Positions 24,355 to 34,078 of a stretch of 64,000 nucleotides of DNA are shown piece by piece. The stretch's first letter is position 1; each line of letters begins with the position of its first letter. Under the pieces are notes generated by a model that was not told where the DNA came from, did no database searches, and was given only the letters and a program-made list of their open reading frames with translations. Position numbers and translations under genes: made by a program. Source of the stretch: Paracoccaceae bacterium (lineage in GTDB: Bacteria; Pseudomonadota; Alphaproteobacteria; Rhodobacterales; Rhodobacteraceae); assembly GCA_021741245.1 (NCBI GenBank), contig JAIOYF010000011.1, positions 62,001-126,000 of the forward strand, read 5' to 3'.

Positions 24355-25626
24355 ATGGCCGCAGACCTTTCGCGCAATTTTACCCATCTGGCGCGGGTGA
24401 ACATCCCCGGTGGCGGGCAGGTCCGGGTTGATGGCAATTATTGCTATGTCGGCCATATGGACGCCCCCACGGGGACCACGATCCTTGATGTTTCAGACCC
24501 GCGCAACCCCGTGGTTCTGTCGACCCTGATGTTGGATGACCCTTGGTCACATACTCACAAGGTGCGGGTGCAGGGCGACATCATGGTGGTGAACTATGAG
24601 CAGAACAAACGCCACTTTCACCGCAAGGGTGAGGGGCTGATCGAATATACCGCAACCATGCAGGCCAAGGAAGGCCGCGATCCGACCGATGCGGAACTGG
24701 CAGAGTTTCTGGCCGTCACGGTCGCGGACATTCCCACCCTGCGCGAAAGCGCGCGGCGCGGCTATCACGATGGGGGTTTTCGCATCTATGACGTCGGCGA
24801 CCGTCGCAACCCGAAACTCTTGTGCCATGAAAAGACCCACGGTTTTGGCGTGCACCGCTTCGATATGGACGAAAACTATCTCTACATGTCCACCGAGATG
24901 CCGGGCTATGTCGGCAATATCCTGATCGTCTATGACTATGCCAACCCGTCAAAACCAGTTGAGGTCGGCCGCTGGGCGATGCCCGAGCAAGAGAACTTCG
25001 ACAATGCCCGCCCCACATGGAAAGGCTATGCAAAGCGCCTGCATCACACGCAAAGGGTCGGGAATGAGCTTTGGGCTTCGTGCTGGCACGCCGGGTTTCG
25101 GGTGATCGATGCCACCGATATTGGCGCCATGAAAACCGTTTGCAGCTTTGATTACCACCCGCCCAGCAAGCACCCGACCCATACGGTAAAGCCCTTGCCA
25201 CAGTTGATCGACGGCCGCCGCTATGCCGTGTGCGTGGATGAGGAGCATGCCCACAAAAAGGGCCAGTTGCCCGCACATCTGTGGGTTTTTGATGTCACCG
25301 ATTTTTCGGACATAAAGTTCGTATCGACGTTTCACATGAGCGAACTTGACAGTCCTTGGGCGACAGGGGCCTTTCGCTTTGGGGCGCATCAGTTCCAAGA
25401 AGTGATCCACGGCACGACGATCTTTTGCGCGTGGTTTGCCGGCGGCTTGCGGGCCATTGATCTGTCGAACCCGGCGGATCCAACGGAAATCGGCCATTTC
25501 ATTCCAACACCCACGGGCGGCCATCCGGCACCGCAAAGCAATGATGTGTTCGTGGATGACCGCGGGCTTGTCTACCTGATCGACCGGCTCGAAGGGCTCG
25601 ATATTCTTGAATTCAATCCGGCCTGA
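24355..25626 (+). CDS. LVIVD-repeat beta-propeller protein inside the transporter operon
   Basis: A 423-residue protein built of repeated beta-rich units of the LVIVD type (ILDVSDPRNPVVL, IYDVGDRRNPKLL, AIDLSNPADPTEI), predicted to form a propeller. There is no signal peptide, so a cytoplasmic place is likely. It is separated from tctA by one base and overlapped in another frame only by a non-start extension of tctC. Many His residues are spread over the propeller face (GVHRFDMDE, KHPTHTVK, FGAHQFQE), which could bind metal. Function is not established for the family; the operon position suggests an enzyme or chaperone for the transported substrate. Confidence 0.75.
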   Translation: MAADLSRNFTHLARVNIPGGGQVRVDGNYCYVGHMDAPTGTTILDVSDPRNPVVLSTLMLDDPWSHTHKVRVQGDIMVVNYEQNKRHFHRKGEGLIEYTATMQAKEGRDPTDAELAEFLAVTVADIPTLRESARRGYHDGGFRIYDVGDRRNPKLLCHEKTHGFGVHRFDMDENYLYMSTEMPGYVGNILIVYDYANPSKPVEVGRWAMPEQENFDNARPTWKGYAKRLHHTQRVGNELWASCWHAGFRVIDATDIGAMKTVCSFDYHPPSKHPTHTVKPLPQLIDGRRYAVCVDEEHAHKKGQLPAHLWVFDVTDFSDIKFVSTFHMSELDSPWATGAFRFGAHQFQEVIHGTTIFCAWFAGGLRAIDLSNPADPTEIGHFIPTPTGGHPAPQSNDVFVDDRGLVYLIDRLEGLDILEFNPA

Positions 25627-25675
25627 CCCTCAGGAGAGGGGTCAGGGTACATTAAGACCAAAAAGGGAGGACGAC

Positions 25676-26689
25676 ATGACTAAGAAATTCGGACAGATGA
25701 ATCGGCGCCTGCTTTTGAAAACCGGGGCCGCCGCAGGGGCGGCAGGCCTTTTCGCGCCCTCGCTGCTGCGCGCACAAGGGGCCTATCCCAATCGCAACAT
25801 CAACGTGGTGATCGCAACTGGTCAGGGTGGCGGGGCCGAAACGACGGCGCGCTGCTTTACCAACGTGCTGCGCACCGATCTGGGTGTGGATTTCGAGTAT
25901 GAATTCCATCCCGGTGCAGGCGGTCAAGTCGGATACGAGCTTTATGCCTTCAAGCGGGACCGCGATGGCTACAACCTGCTGTACAGCAACATGCACCCTG
26001 AGATCATCACCTATGCCACCCAGAACCCCGGCTACAAGCTGCCGGGCGATATCATCCATTTCGCCAAGACCGGCGGCACGCCCATCGTGATCTATGTCGG
26101 CGCCAACAGCCCGATCCAGTCGCTTGAGCAATTGGTGGATGAGGCCAAGAAGCGCACCGTCACTGTGGCCACCAGCCGCCTGCCGCACCCCGGTTCCATC
26201 GGCGTACTGGCCTTGGGCGAGGCACAGGGCGCGGATTTCAACCTGATCCCGTTCGGCGGCGGCAACCCGACTTCGATGGCTGCCATCACGGGCGAGACGG
26301 ACTGCGCCGTTCTGACGGCAGGCGTGGCGATCAGCCTTGGCGAACAAGTGCGGGTTCTGGGCACCTTCCGTGACGTGCCTGAATTCAACGCCATGATGAA
26401 CAACGCGCCCACCGTCAACTCGGTCTTTGGCACCACGATCCCCGATCTGGAACTGTCGCAGGGCTGGGCCATGCACACCGAAGTTTGGGAAAACATGCCC
26501 GAGGTGCGTGAGCGTCTGGTGACAGCAATCAAGGCCACCTTCACAAATCCTGAGTTGAAAAAGCAGTTCGAGGCCGTGAACTATCCATACGATGGCATCG
26601 AATATGGCGATGAAACGGTGTGCGGCGAAATCGTGAAAAACACGACCGAACTCGCTCAGCGCTATGCAGACCGGCTGAGAGACAGTTAA
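25676..26689 (+). CDS. tctC: Tripartite tricarboxylate transporter substrate-binding protein (TctC/Bug family)
   Basis: A 337-residue periplasmic binding protein with a twin-arginine-like signal (MNRRLLLKTGAAAGAAGLFA) cut near LRAQG. The PNRNINVVIATGQGGGAETTARCF opening is a version of the Bug-family ligand loop P-[GA]-G-x-x-D, and the second ligand region lies near HPGSIGVLALGEAQGADF. Start ATG 25676 sits behind AAAAGGGAGG. It captures the carboxylate for TctAB encoded just upstream. Confidence 0.92.
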   Translation: MTKKFGQMNRRLLLKTGAAAGAAGLFAPSLLRAQGAYPNRNINVVIATGQGGGAETTARCFTNVLRTDLGVDFEYEFHPGAGGQVGYELYAFKRDRDGYNLLYSNMHPEIITYATQNPGYKLPGDIIHFAKTGGTPIVIYVGANSPIQSLEQLVDEAKKRTVTVATSRLPHPGSIGVLALGEAQGADFNLIPFGGGNPTSMAAITGETDCAVLTAGVAISLGEQVRVLGTFRDVPEFNAMMNNAPTVNSVFGTTIPDLELSQGWAMHTEVWENMPEVRERLVTAIKATFTNPELKKQFEAVNYPYDGIEYGDETVCGEIVKNTTELAQRYADRLRDS

Positions 26690-26709
26690 AGACAGGCCAA
26701 CGCAACCTG

Positions 26710-26735
26710 ACCCGGCGGCTTTGTCGCCGCCGGGT
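26710..26735 (+). terminator. Hairpin between tctC and the GntR gene
   Basis: ACCCGGCGGC (26710-26719) and GCCGCCGGGT (26726-26735) form a 10-bp stem with a 6-base loop, 20 bases after the tctC stop. There is no T-run; it could end part of the transcription or protect the 3' end of the transporter message. Confidence 0.5.
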
Positions 26736-26753
26736 GCCCTCCTGAGGTTTTCT

Positions 26754-27485
26754 ATGCAAAATGCCAACCAATCCATGGGAATTTCGCTTGTCGAAAAGAT
26801 CCGCGACGACATCCTGACGTCGCGGCTTCCACCGGGAATAAAACTGACCGCCAAGATGTTGAGCGATCTGCATGATTGCGGGGCATCCCCTGTGCGTGAG
26901 GCCCTTAATCAACTTGCCTCGGACGGTTTGGTTGTGCGGATCGACAAGCGTGGCTTCTTTGTCTCGACGATCTCGCGCAGTGAATTTGACGACATCTTGT
27001 TCAATCGCTGCTTTATGGAAAGTGAGGCCCTGCGTCTGTCGATCGCGGCAGGTGGCCCAGAGTGGGAAGAGCAGGTGGTCGTCGCGCACTTTCGCCTGCA
27101 CGGATTGCCGCGTGATCTTGAAGGGCCCGAGGGATCGTCGATCAACCCAGCATGGGAGGCGGCGCACAAGCGGTTCCATATGGCGCTTTTGTCGGCCTGC
27201 GGATCGCAGATCCTTTTGGCAGGATGCGACAAACTGCATGAGTTGAACAACCGCTATCGCTATGTCTCGCGGCGCAGTCCCGGCAGGCGGCGGCAGATCG
27301 AAGACGAGCATACGCAACTGCGGGACCTGTGCCTTTCGCGCCAGACAGATGCCGCCGTGAGCATGCTTGTCCAGCACTATCAAAGCACGGGTAACGCCAT
27401 TTTCGCCGAAGACCCGATCAGGTCCGGCACAGATGAGACGGCCGAAAATCGGCCACCACGCGCCAAAAAGGAGGCTGTCGGATGA
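26754..27485 (+). CDS. GntR family (FadR/FCD type) transcriptional regulator
   Basis: A 243-residue regulator. The N-terminal winged helix reads [18 protein letters not shown] and [19 protein letters not shown] with the wing [11 protein letters not shown]. An all-helical FCD ligand domain fills residues 85-225, with [16 protein letters not shown] as its core. FCD domains bind carboxylates, often with a metal ion. It probably controls the operon it sits in, in response to the transported acid or a breakdown product. It overlaps the next gene by 4 bases (ATGA). Confidence 0.9.
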   Translation: MQNANQSMGISLVEKIRDDILTSRLPPGIKLTAKMLSDLHDCGASPVREALNQLASDGLVVRIDKRGFFVSTISRSEFDDILFNRCFMESEALRLSIAAGGPEWEEQVVVAHFRLHGLPRDLEGPEGSSINPAWEAAHKRFHMALLSACGSQILLAGCDKLHELNNRYRYVSRRSPGRRRQIEDEHTQLRDLCLSRQTDAAVSMLVQHYQSTGNAIFAEDPIRSGTDETAENRPPRAKKEAVG

Positions 27486-28462
27486 AGACACGCAAACTCG
27501 GATCGCTTGAGGTTTCCGCCATCGGGCTTGGCTGCATGAGCATGACGCCGATCTACAACACGCCCGATCCCGAGGAGGCCATCGCCACCATCCATCATGC
27601 TTTGGATATCGGCGTGACGCTGATCGATACCGCCGATGCCTATAATGATGGCAAGAACGAAAGCCTCGTCGGCAAGGCCTTGGCAGGCGAACATCGTACC
27701 CGCGCCGTGCTTGCCACGAAATTCGGCAACATCCGATATCCCGATGGACGGCGAGAGGTGAACGGCCACCCCGACTATGTGCGCGAGGCTTGTGAGCTGA
27801 GCCTGAAGCGGCTGGGAACGGACTATATCGACCTTTACTATATCCACCGGATCGACCCGTCGGTGCCAATCGAAGACACCGTAGGCGCGATGGCGCAACT
27901 GAAAGCCGAGGGGAAAATCCGCCACCTTGGTCTGTCAGAGGCCGCACCAGATACCCTGCGTCGGGCCCATGCCACCCATCCGATCACGGCCCTTCAGACC
28001 GAATATTCGCTGTGGAGCCGCGAGTCCGAGGCGGAGTTGATTCCGCTCTGCCGTGACCTTGGTGTGGGCTATGTGGCCTATTCGCCCTTGGGGCGCGGAT
28101 TTCTGACGGCGACGATCAACTCGGTCGAAGATCTGGCGGAAACCGACCGCAGACGCGACCACCCGCGTTTCGCACCCGAAAACATCGCGCGCAATGTGAA
28201 CCTGCTGGCGGCGCTGCGGGCGGGCGCGGAAAGCGAAGGGTGCACGGCGGCACAACTGGCACTGGCGTGGGTCTTGTCACGCGGCGAGGATATCGTGCCG
28301 ATCCCCGGAACCTGCCGCCGCAAATGGCTTGACCAGAACGCAGCTGCAGCGGCGATTGCGCCAAGTGCCGAGACGCTTGCGGCACTGGAGGCTGCGTTCC
28401 AGCCGGACGTTGCAGCTGGCACCCGCTATCCCGCTGGCCAAATGAAGCGTGTTCATCTGTGA
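27482..28462 (+). CDS. Aldo/keto reductase, first of a tandem pair
   Basis: A 326-residue NADPH-dependent reductase. The AKR tetrad is present: Asp and Tyr in [12 protein letters not shown], Lys in ATKFGN, and His in YIHRIDP. The cofactor region near [18 protein letters not shown] is typical of AKR12/13-like enzymes. It starts inside the end of the GntR gene, so the two are coupled. The second copy follows after 22 bases. Confidence 0.92.
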   Translation: MKTRKLGSLEVSAIGLGCMSMTPIYNTPDPEEAIATIHHALDIGVTLIDTADAYNDGKNESLVGKALAGEHRTRAVLATKFGNIRYPDGRREVNGHPDYVREACELSLKRLGTDYIDLYYIHRIDPSVPIEDTVGAMAQLKAEGKIRHLGLSEAAPDTLRRAHATHPITALQTEYSLWSRESEAELIPLCRDLGVGYVAYSPLGRGFLTATINSVEDLAETDRRRDHPRFAPENIARNVNLLAALRAGAESEGCTAAQLALAWVLSRGEDIVPIPGTCRRKWLDQNAAAAAIAPSAETLAALEAAFQPDVAAGTRYPAGQMKRVHL

Positions 28463-28484
28463 ACCGGAAAACAGGGGGGCCGCT

Positions 28485-29471
28485 ATGAAAACGCGCAAGC
28501 TTGGCAGTCAGGGACTGACCGTTTCGGCCCTTGGCCTTGGCTGTTCGGGCATGACATCCGACTATGGTGTGCGCGATGATGTGGAATCGGTGGCCACCCT
28601 TCACCATGCCATCGACCTTGGCGTGACGCTGTTTGACACATCCGACGCCTATGCCGCTGGCCAGAACGAAGAGTTGCTGGCCGGGGCGTTAAAGGGCAAG
28701 CGCGACAAGATCGTGCTTGCATCGAAATTCGGCAACATCCGTGGCCCCAATGGCGAAAGGGGCGGCACCAATGGCAAGCCCGATTATGTGGCCCAAGCCT
28801 GTGACAAAAGCCTTAGGCGGTTGGGGGTGGATCACATCGACCTTTACTACCTGCACAGGGTAGATCCCGACACGCCGATTGAAGACACCGTGGGCGCAAT
28901 GGCCCGTCTGATCGAACAGGGTAAGGTCCGCTATATCGGTGTCTGTGAGGCAGGTCCCGAAACCATCCGCCGCGCCCATGCGACCAGCCCGCTGACGGCG
29001 GTCCAGATGGAATACTCGCTATGGACCCGCGACGCCGAGGCGGCAATCTTGCCTGTTCTCAGGGACCTTGGGATTGGTCTTGTGCCCTATAGCCCCTTGG
29101 GCCGGGGGTTTCTGACCGGGGCCTTTGCCAATCGTAATGACCTGCTTCCAACCGACCGCCGCCACGCCCATCCGCGCTTTCAGGAAGGCAATTTCGAGGC
29201 CAACCTCGCGCTGCTGGAGCCGATTGGGGATATTGCCGAAAGCCATGGCATTACCAAGGGACAAGTCGCGCTGGCGTGGCTTTTGGCCCAGTGGGAGGGG
29301 CTGGTGCCCATTCCGGGAACCAAACGTCGGACCTATCTGGAGGAAAACCTTGCGGCAATCGATGTCGTTCTGTCGCCACAGGACATCGCGCGCCTGTCTG
29401 AGGCACTGCCGCCCGGCTCTGCCTCGGGCCTGCGCTATCCTGAATTCCAACTGAAGAAACTGGGCATCTGA
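28485..29471 (+). CDS. Aldo/keto reductase, second of a tandem pair
   Basis: A 328-residue paralogue of the preceding gene, similar over its whole length (shared KTRKLGS start, [17 protein letters not shown] region and IPGT). The tetrad is [18 protein letters not shown] and YLHRVDP. ACAGGGGGG lies before ATG 28485. The tandem arrangement suggests duplication, with each copy acting on related aldehydes or ketones in the same pathway. Confidence 0.92.
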   Translation: MKTRKLGSQGLTVSALGLGCSGMTSDYGVRDDVESVATLHHAIDLGVTLFDTSDAYAAGQNEELLAGALKGKRDKIVLASKFGNIRGPNGERGGTNGKPDYVAQACDKSLRRLGVDHIDLYYLHRVDPDTPIEDTVGAMARLIEQGKVRYIGVCEAGPETIRRAHATSPLTAVQMEYSLWTRDAEAAILPVLRDLGIGLVPYSPLGRGFLTGAFANRNDLLPTDRRHAHPRFQEGNFEANLALLEPIGDIAESHGITKGQVALAWLLAQWEGLVPIPGTKRRTYLEENLAAIDVVLSPQDIARLSEALPPGSASGLRYPEFQLKKLGI

Positions 29472-29501
29472 AGCCTGCGAACGATAAGGAAAAACCGCAT
29501 C

Positions 29502-30428
29502 ATGGTCACACCCGTTTTGCCCGCGCAAACCTTTCCCGGCACTGAACATTGGACGAAAAAGGGCGAGGCTGATCTGTATCTTTGGCAAAAGAAAGCGCAT
29601 TCTGGTGCGCCCAAGGGAACGGTCTTGTTCGTGCATGGGTCCTCCATGGCATCAACCCCGACCTTTGATCTGCAGGTCGAAGGGCGACCCTATTCCTCGG
29701 CAATGGATTGGTTTGCATCACAGGGCTACGACTCGTGGTGCGTTGATATGGAAGGCTATGGCAAATCCACCAAAGACCGCGGAACGATCGCCACCATTGC
29801 CGAAGGCGGCGATGATCTGATTGCCGCAACCGACTACATTGGACAGGCCACGGGTGTTTCATCGTTTCTGGTCTATGGCATTTCGTCGGGCGCGCTTCGT
29901 GCCGCAAACTTTGCCGAGCGTCGGCCCGACCGCGTGGCACGGCTTGCGCTGGATGCGATGGTCTGGACGGGCGAAGGCAGCCCAACCTTGGCCGAACGGC
30001 GCAAAAAGCTGCACCAGTGGCGCGCAACGCCCCGGCGGTCGATCAACCGCGATTTTGTCTGGTCGATCTTCAACCGCGACCATCCGGGCTGCGCCGAGGA
30101 CAAGGTGATCGATGCCTTTGCCGATGCGATCCTTGCGCTGGACGACAGTGTGCCAACCGGCACCTATATCGATATGTGCGCCAACCTGCCGCTGACCGAT
30201 CCGGCAAAACTGACCATGCCAACGCTGATCCTGCGCGGCGAATTTGATGGTATCGCGGGGATCGACGATCTGTTGGCGTTTTACCGCGCCCTGCCCCATC
30301 CGATGAAGCAGTTCTCGGTGATGGAGGGCATCTCTCATGCGTCGTTGCAGCAAAAGAATTACATGATGGTCTATCATCTTTTGCAGGGCTTTTTTGAGAT
30401 TCCCGAGGCCGTTTACACAGGCCATTGA
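29502..30428 (+). CDS. Alpha/beta hydrolase
   Basis: A 308-residue alpha/beta-fold hydrolase: oxyanion segment VLFVHGSSMAS (about 45-55), nucleophile elbow GISSGA, acid in LRGEFDGIAGIDD and His in GISHASLQQ. No signal peptide. AAGGAAAA precedes ATG 29502. Given the operon it could open a lactone or ester or cut a C-C bond of a ring-cleavage product. Confidence 0.88.
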   Translation: MVTPVLPAQTFPGTEHWTKKGEADLYLWQKKAHSGAPKGTVLFVHGSSMASTPTFDLQVEGRPYSSAMDWFASQGYDSWCVDMEGYGKSTKDRGTIATIAEGGDDLIAATDYIGQATGVSSFLVYGISSGALRAANFAERRPDRVARLALDAMVWTGEGSPTLAERRKKLHQWRATPRRSINRDFVWSIFNRDHPGCAEDKVIDAFADAILALDDSVPTGTYIDMCANLPLTDPAKLTMPTLILRGEFDGIAGIDDLLAFYRALPHPMKQFSVMEGISHASLQQKNYMMVYHLLQGFFEIPEAVYTGH

Positions 30429-30451
30429 TGCCCTGAGATGAGGACCTGACC

Positions 30452-31447
30452 GTGACCACCACTTCGCCCCTGACCCTGACCTTTGCCGCCTGGGACCATG
30501 ATCGTGTATTGCCCGTTCTTGATGGGCGCGTCCCTGTGCCGGGGGTGACGGTGGTGCCCCACATCCTGCCCACGACGCAGCTTTTCCCGATTGCCGTGCA
30601 AGAGGCGCGGTTTGATGTGACCGAGCTTTCGCTGTCCAGCCATATCTTGCAGGTGGCCCGTGGCAACTCTGCTTACACCGCCATCCCGGCCTTTATCAGC
30701 CGCGCCTTTCGTCACAATGGGTTTTACCGCCGCGCAGGCAGCGGCATCGAAACCTTGGCTGACCTTGCAGGACGGCGCGTTGGGGTGCCGGAATATCAGA
30801 TGACGGCGGCTTTGTGGATGCGCGGGATCATGTCGGACGACTATGGCGTGCCCGCCACGGCGGTTCACTGGCGGACGGGGGCGCTGGATCAGGGCGTGCG
30901 GCATGAACGGCTGGCGCTGACCCCGCCGGCCGACTTGCAAATCACCCCGATAAACGATGGCGAAACGCTGCAAGACCTGCTGTTCAAGGGTGAGATTGAC
31001 GCGCTTTTGGCCCCGAACCCGCCCAAGGCCTTTTTGGCGGGCGATCCCAGGATCGAACGAATTTTCCCCGATTTCGCCACGACCGAGGGCGACTACCACC
31101 GCCGCACCGGGTTTTTTCCCATCATGCATATCGTCGCCGTGCGCCGCTCGATTGTTGAGGCCAATCCTTGGCTGCCGCAAACGCTTTTGAGGGCCTTTAC
31201 CGAGGCCCGAGACATCGCCCTTTCACGCTTGCGGGAAGTTTGGCTTGGCTCTGCCAATCGAATGAGCCTGCCTTGGCTGAACGCCGCTATGGAGCGGACC
31301 CGCACAACGATGGGCGACGCTTATTGGCCCTATGGATTTGCGGACGCGCGGGCCGAGATTGCGACCGCCTGCCGCTATTCGGTTGAACAACACCTTGCCC
31401 CACGGATTGTCACCCCTGAAGAGCTGTTTCACCCCTCGGTTCTGTGA
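30452..31447 (+). CDS. 4,5-dihydroxyphthalate decarboxylase-like protein (periplasmic-binding-protein fold)
   Basis: A 331-residue protein resembling Pht5/4,5-dihydroxyphthalate decarboxylase, a family with a two-lobed binding-protein fold but no signal peptide. Typical parts are the FDVTELSLSSHILQVARG segment, GRRVGVPEYQMTAALWMRG and FPIMHIVAVRR. GTG 30452 follows GAGGACC. It closes the operon that begins at 21523. In phthalate degradation this enzyme yields protocatechuate; here no ring dioxygenase is in view, so the true substrate is open. Confidence 0.8.
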   Translation: MTTTSPLTLTFAAWDHDRVLPVLDGRVPVPGVTVVPHILPTTQLFPIAVQEARFDVTELSLSSHILQVARGNSAYTAIPAFISRAFRHNGFYRRAGSGIETLADLAGRRVGVPEYQMTAALWMRGIMSDDYGVPATAVHWRTGALDQGVRHERLALTPPADLQITPINDGETLQDLLFKGEIDALLAPNPPKAFLAGDPRIERIFPDFATTEGDYHRRTGFFPIMHIVAVRRSIVEANPWLPQTLLRAFTEARDIALSRLREVWLGSANRMSLPWLNAAMERTRTTMGDAYWPYGFADARAEIATACRYSVEQHLAPRIVTPEELFHPSVL

Positions 31448-31474
31448 CCTCCGCGTCAACCCCTGCGGCGCAGG

Positions 31475-32320
31475 CTAGGACACGCTGCCGTTTGCAATGC
31501 GCCTGTCGTCTTGCAAGCCGGTCCGGGTTTCATGGAACCGAAGGCCGTCTGCATTGAGCTGGACGGCTGTCAATCGCCCTGTGTGATAGGCGCCGGTATC
31601 GACCGCGATCCGCCCTGCGGCGACCACGGGTTCAGAGACGATGAAATGGCCATGCACAATCCAAAGACCATCGTCACGGCGGCGATGACGGAACTCCCTA
31701 TGCCCCCAAAGCAAGTGCTTTTCCGATTGCTGATCCATTCGCGCATTGGGTTTTGCACCGGCGTGCGTGACGGCAAGCCTGTCTTCGGTCCACATGAGTG
31801 GCCGCTCCAAAAGCCAGTCATGCATCCCCTTGGGCATAGCGTTAAGCAAGGCATCGCGCAGCGCAACCAATGGGTGGTTATCAACCGAAGTTTCGCCCTC
31901 TGAATCGTTGTTGCGAACAAAGCGATCCGAAGACAGGCCAAAGCTTTCAAGTGTCTTGTCCCCACCATTGGAAAGCCAGCGCGCGCCATTCCGAACCGGG
32001 TCGTCAATGAAATCGAGCATCATGCGTTCATGGTTGCCCATCAGACAGATTGTTTCGAAAAATGGCCCAGTGGTTTCGGTCATTTCCTGAAGGCGGCCCA
32101 AGACAGCAGCACTGCCGGGCCCACGATCCACCATATCGCCAGCAAAGATGACCCGCATGTTTGCAGCATCGGGCAGCGCCGCCAACTTGGCCAGCATCCG
32201 TTCCAAAAGCACGTCGCAGCCATGCAGATCCCCAACCACACAGATCGGGGAGTCAGGTCGCGGAGGGTCAGGATAGGGCGGTACCGGGATGAGTTGCTTC
32301 AGAAATCGTGAGATGGCCAT
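31475..32320 (-). CDS. Calcineurin-like metallophosphoesterase (Ser/Thr phosphatase or ApaH type)
   Basis: A 281-residue phosphoesterase with the full metal motif set: GDLHGC (about residue 32), GDMVDRG (60), GNHERM (92), plus two later histidines in VTHAG and VHGHF. This arrangement is shared by protein phosphatases of the PPP type and by diadenosine tetraphosphatase ApaH; sequence alone does not separate them. It is convergent with the catabolic operon and stands alone. Confidence 0.88.
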   Translation of the reverse strand: MAISRFLKQLIPVPPYPDPPRPDSPICVVGDLHGCDVLLERMLAKLAALPDAANMRVIFAGDMVDRGPGSAAVLGRLQEMTETTGPFFETICLMGNHERMMLDFIDDPVRNGARWLSNGGDKTLESFGLSSDRFVRNNDSEGETSVDNHPLVALRDALLNAMPKGMHDWLLERPLMWTEDRLAVTHAGAKPNARMDQQSEKHLLWGHREFRHRRRDDGLWIVHGHFIVSEPVVAAGRIAVDTGAYHTGRLTAVQLNADGLRFHETRTGLQDDRRIANGSVS

Positions 32321-32835
32321 AACTGCCTATGATTGTTTGGCCTTTTCGCGGAAATTGGACATCACATGACCGACCCCAAAAGGCACTTAAATGAATCACG
32401 TTTGATTTTGCAGGCTGTTTGTAAAAATAGATAGGGCCATTCCACACAAGCCCCCTGCCAAATACGCTGCGAAAAAATTCATCGGCTCTTTTGCGTCTTC
32501 ACCGCCGCACAAGATGAAAATACAGGCACCGGAAAGGCTGCCAAGAACGGCCATGCACACATTGCCCAAGATCCTGCCCCCCCTACACGACGCATGAAAA
32601 ATGCGTATCACAAGTTTGTTCTTTGTTTGGAAACAAGCTAGCCGATGTCGAGTCGCTAAGAAATAGATTTTTCTGGCTCTGCCAACTCTTTTCGCCTTCC
32701 ATAAAACAGCCGATACAGAGTGCCAAAGGGGGAAACAGCTTGGATTTTTTTCCCAGTTGGGCTATCCGAAGAGGAAATCCTCTTAGACTATCGGAAAAAA
32801 ATTGCTAAATATCGATCACTTCAGTGCGGGACAAA
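32321..32835. other. Sparse interval before the polysaccharide locus
   Basis: About 515 bases with only a weak small ORF on the minus strand (listed). ACGCAT (32590-32595) and ATGCGT (32601-32606) form a small hairpin, and GAGGAAATCCTC near 32769-32785 is a short palindrome in the leader of the first glycosyltransferase gene. The right end is AT-rich and probably holds that gene's promoter. Confidence 0.4.
32396..32611 (-). CDS. Possible small membrane protein, 71 residues
   Basis: Two hydrophobic stretches (ILGNVCMAVLGSLSGACIFIL and FFAAYLAGGLCGMALSIF) separated by GGEDAKEPMN look like a hairpin membrane protein. It starts at GTG 32611 without a clear ribosome site; ATG 32554 would leave 52 residues. 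It could be chance; no family is recognised. Confidence 0.3.
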   Translation of the reverse strand: MIRIFHASCRGGRILGNVCMAVLGSLSGACIFILCGGEDAKEPMNFFAAYLAGGLCGMALSIFTNSLQNQT

Positions 32836-34041
32836 ATGTCAATTGAATCATCGCGCCGCGTTCTGATTGTTGTCGAAAATCTTCCAGTCCCCCTCGACAG
32901 ACGCGTCTGGCTAGAAGCGACGACTTTGGTCGAGGCCGGCTATGAGGTATCTGTCATTTGCCCGATGGGTCGGGGATGGGACTTGGCCTATGAAGAAATT
33001 CAGGGCGTTCACATCTATCGCTTTCCGCAACCGCACGAGGCGCAATCTGGTGCGATTGCCTATGCGCGCGAATATCTGAACTTCTTGTTCCACATGTTTC
33101 GTCTGGCCAGAAAAGTGCGCCGCGCCCATGGCTTTGACGTCATCCACGGTTGCAACCCGCCTGATCTGATCTGGGTTCTGGCCCTGCGCTATCGATTGCA
33201 GGGTGTGCCCTATTTGTTTGACCATCACGACGTTTGCCCTGAGCTATTTGAGGCAAAGTTCAACAAACGTGGTGTGCTTTACACGATCATGATGATCTGG
33301 GAACGGTTGACCTTCGCCGTGGCCAGCGTGTCGATTGCCACCAACGAAAGCTTTCGCCGCATTGCGATACGGCGCGGAAAGATGAAGGCAGAGGATGTCT
33401 TTGTCGTGCGTTCTGCGCCAAAGATCGAAAACTTTCGCCCGGATCCGGGCAATCGGGCCCTGCGTCAGGGCGCGAAGACCGTCATGGGTTATGTTGGCGT
33501 CATTGGCCAGCAAGAGGGGATGGACCTGCTTGTTCTGGCGGTCGAACATCTGGTCCGCAAGCTTGATCACCGGGACGTGCATTTTGTCATTATTGGCTTT
33601 GGTCCCCAGTTGGATGAGGTCAAGCGCGATGTAAAATCCCGCGGGCTGGAGAGGTACTTTACCTTTACCGGTGCCTTGTTTGGCGATGAAATGTTGGCCG
33701 CACTGAATGCCGTGGATATCGGCATTGCGCCAGATCCGAAGAATGCGATGAACGACATTTCCACCATGAACAAGGTCATGGAATACATGACCTTGGAAAA
33801 GCCCGTAGTTCAGTTTGATCTGACCGAAGGTCGCGCCTCGGCAGACGCCGCTTCGCTTTACGCGGCGGCCAATGATCCCAAGGATTTCGCCAGCAAGATT
33901 GCATGGCTGATCGAAAACCCGGAAGAAGGGCACAAAATGGGGCAAATCGGGCGGGCACGCGTGCTTGAAAACCTGTCCTGGAAACACTCGGTGCCGCATC
34001 TTCTTGCTGCCTATGACCGGATTTTCGCAAAGCGCGGCTAG
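32836..34041 (+). CDS. Glycosyltransferase family 4
   Basis: A 401-residue GT-B enzyme. The opening RVLIVVENLPVPLDRRVW, the HGCNPPDLIW and DHHDVCPELFEAKF segments, and the donor-site region (IAPDPKNAMNDISTMNKVMEYMTLEKPVV) place it with GT4 enzymes of exopolysaccharide clusters. GTG 32824 would add four residues, but ATG 32836 is preferred. First gene of the polysaccharide locus, followed by a CTERM-tagged metalloprotease. Confidence 0.9.
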   Translation: MSIESSRRVLIVVENLPVPLDRRVWLEATTLVEAGYEVSVICPMGRGWDLAYEEIQGVHIYRFPQPHEAQSGAIAYAREYLNFLFHMFRLARKVRRAHGFDVIHGCNPPDLIWVLALRYRLQGVPYLFDHHDVCPELFEAKFNKRGVLYTIMMIWERLTFAVASVSIATNESFRRIAIRRGKMKAEDVFVVRSAPKIENFRPDPGNRALRQGAKTVMGYVGVIGQQEGMDLLVLAVEHLVRKLDHRDVHFVIIGFGPQLDEVKRDVKSRGLERYFTFTGALFGDEMLAALNAVDIGIAPDPKNAMNDISTMNKVMEYMTLEKPVVQFDLTEGRASADAASLYAAANDPKDFASKIAWLIENPEEGHKMGQIGRARVLENLSWKHSVPHLLAAYDRIFAKRG

Positions 34042-34078
34042 GCAGCGTCGGTCCGACGTTTGGGCAAAATGGCCGACA

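Noticed and set aside
25652..26854. 400-codon open frame on the minus strand
   Set aside because: Antisense to tctC, whose signal peptide and family motifs are clear.
26541..27947. 468-codon open frame on the minus strand
   Set aside because: Antisense to the GntR and aldo/keto reductase genes, which have clear motifs; Arg/Cys-rich, structureless translation.
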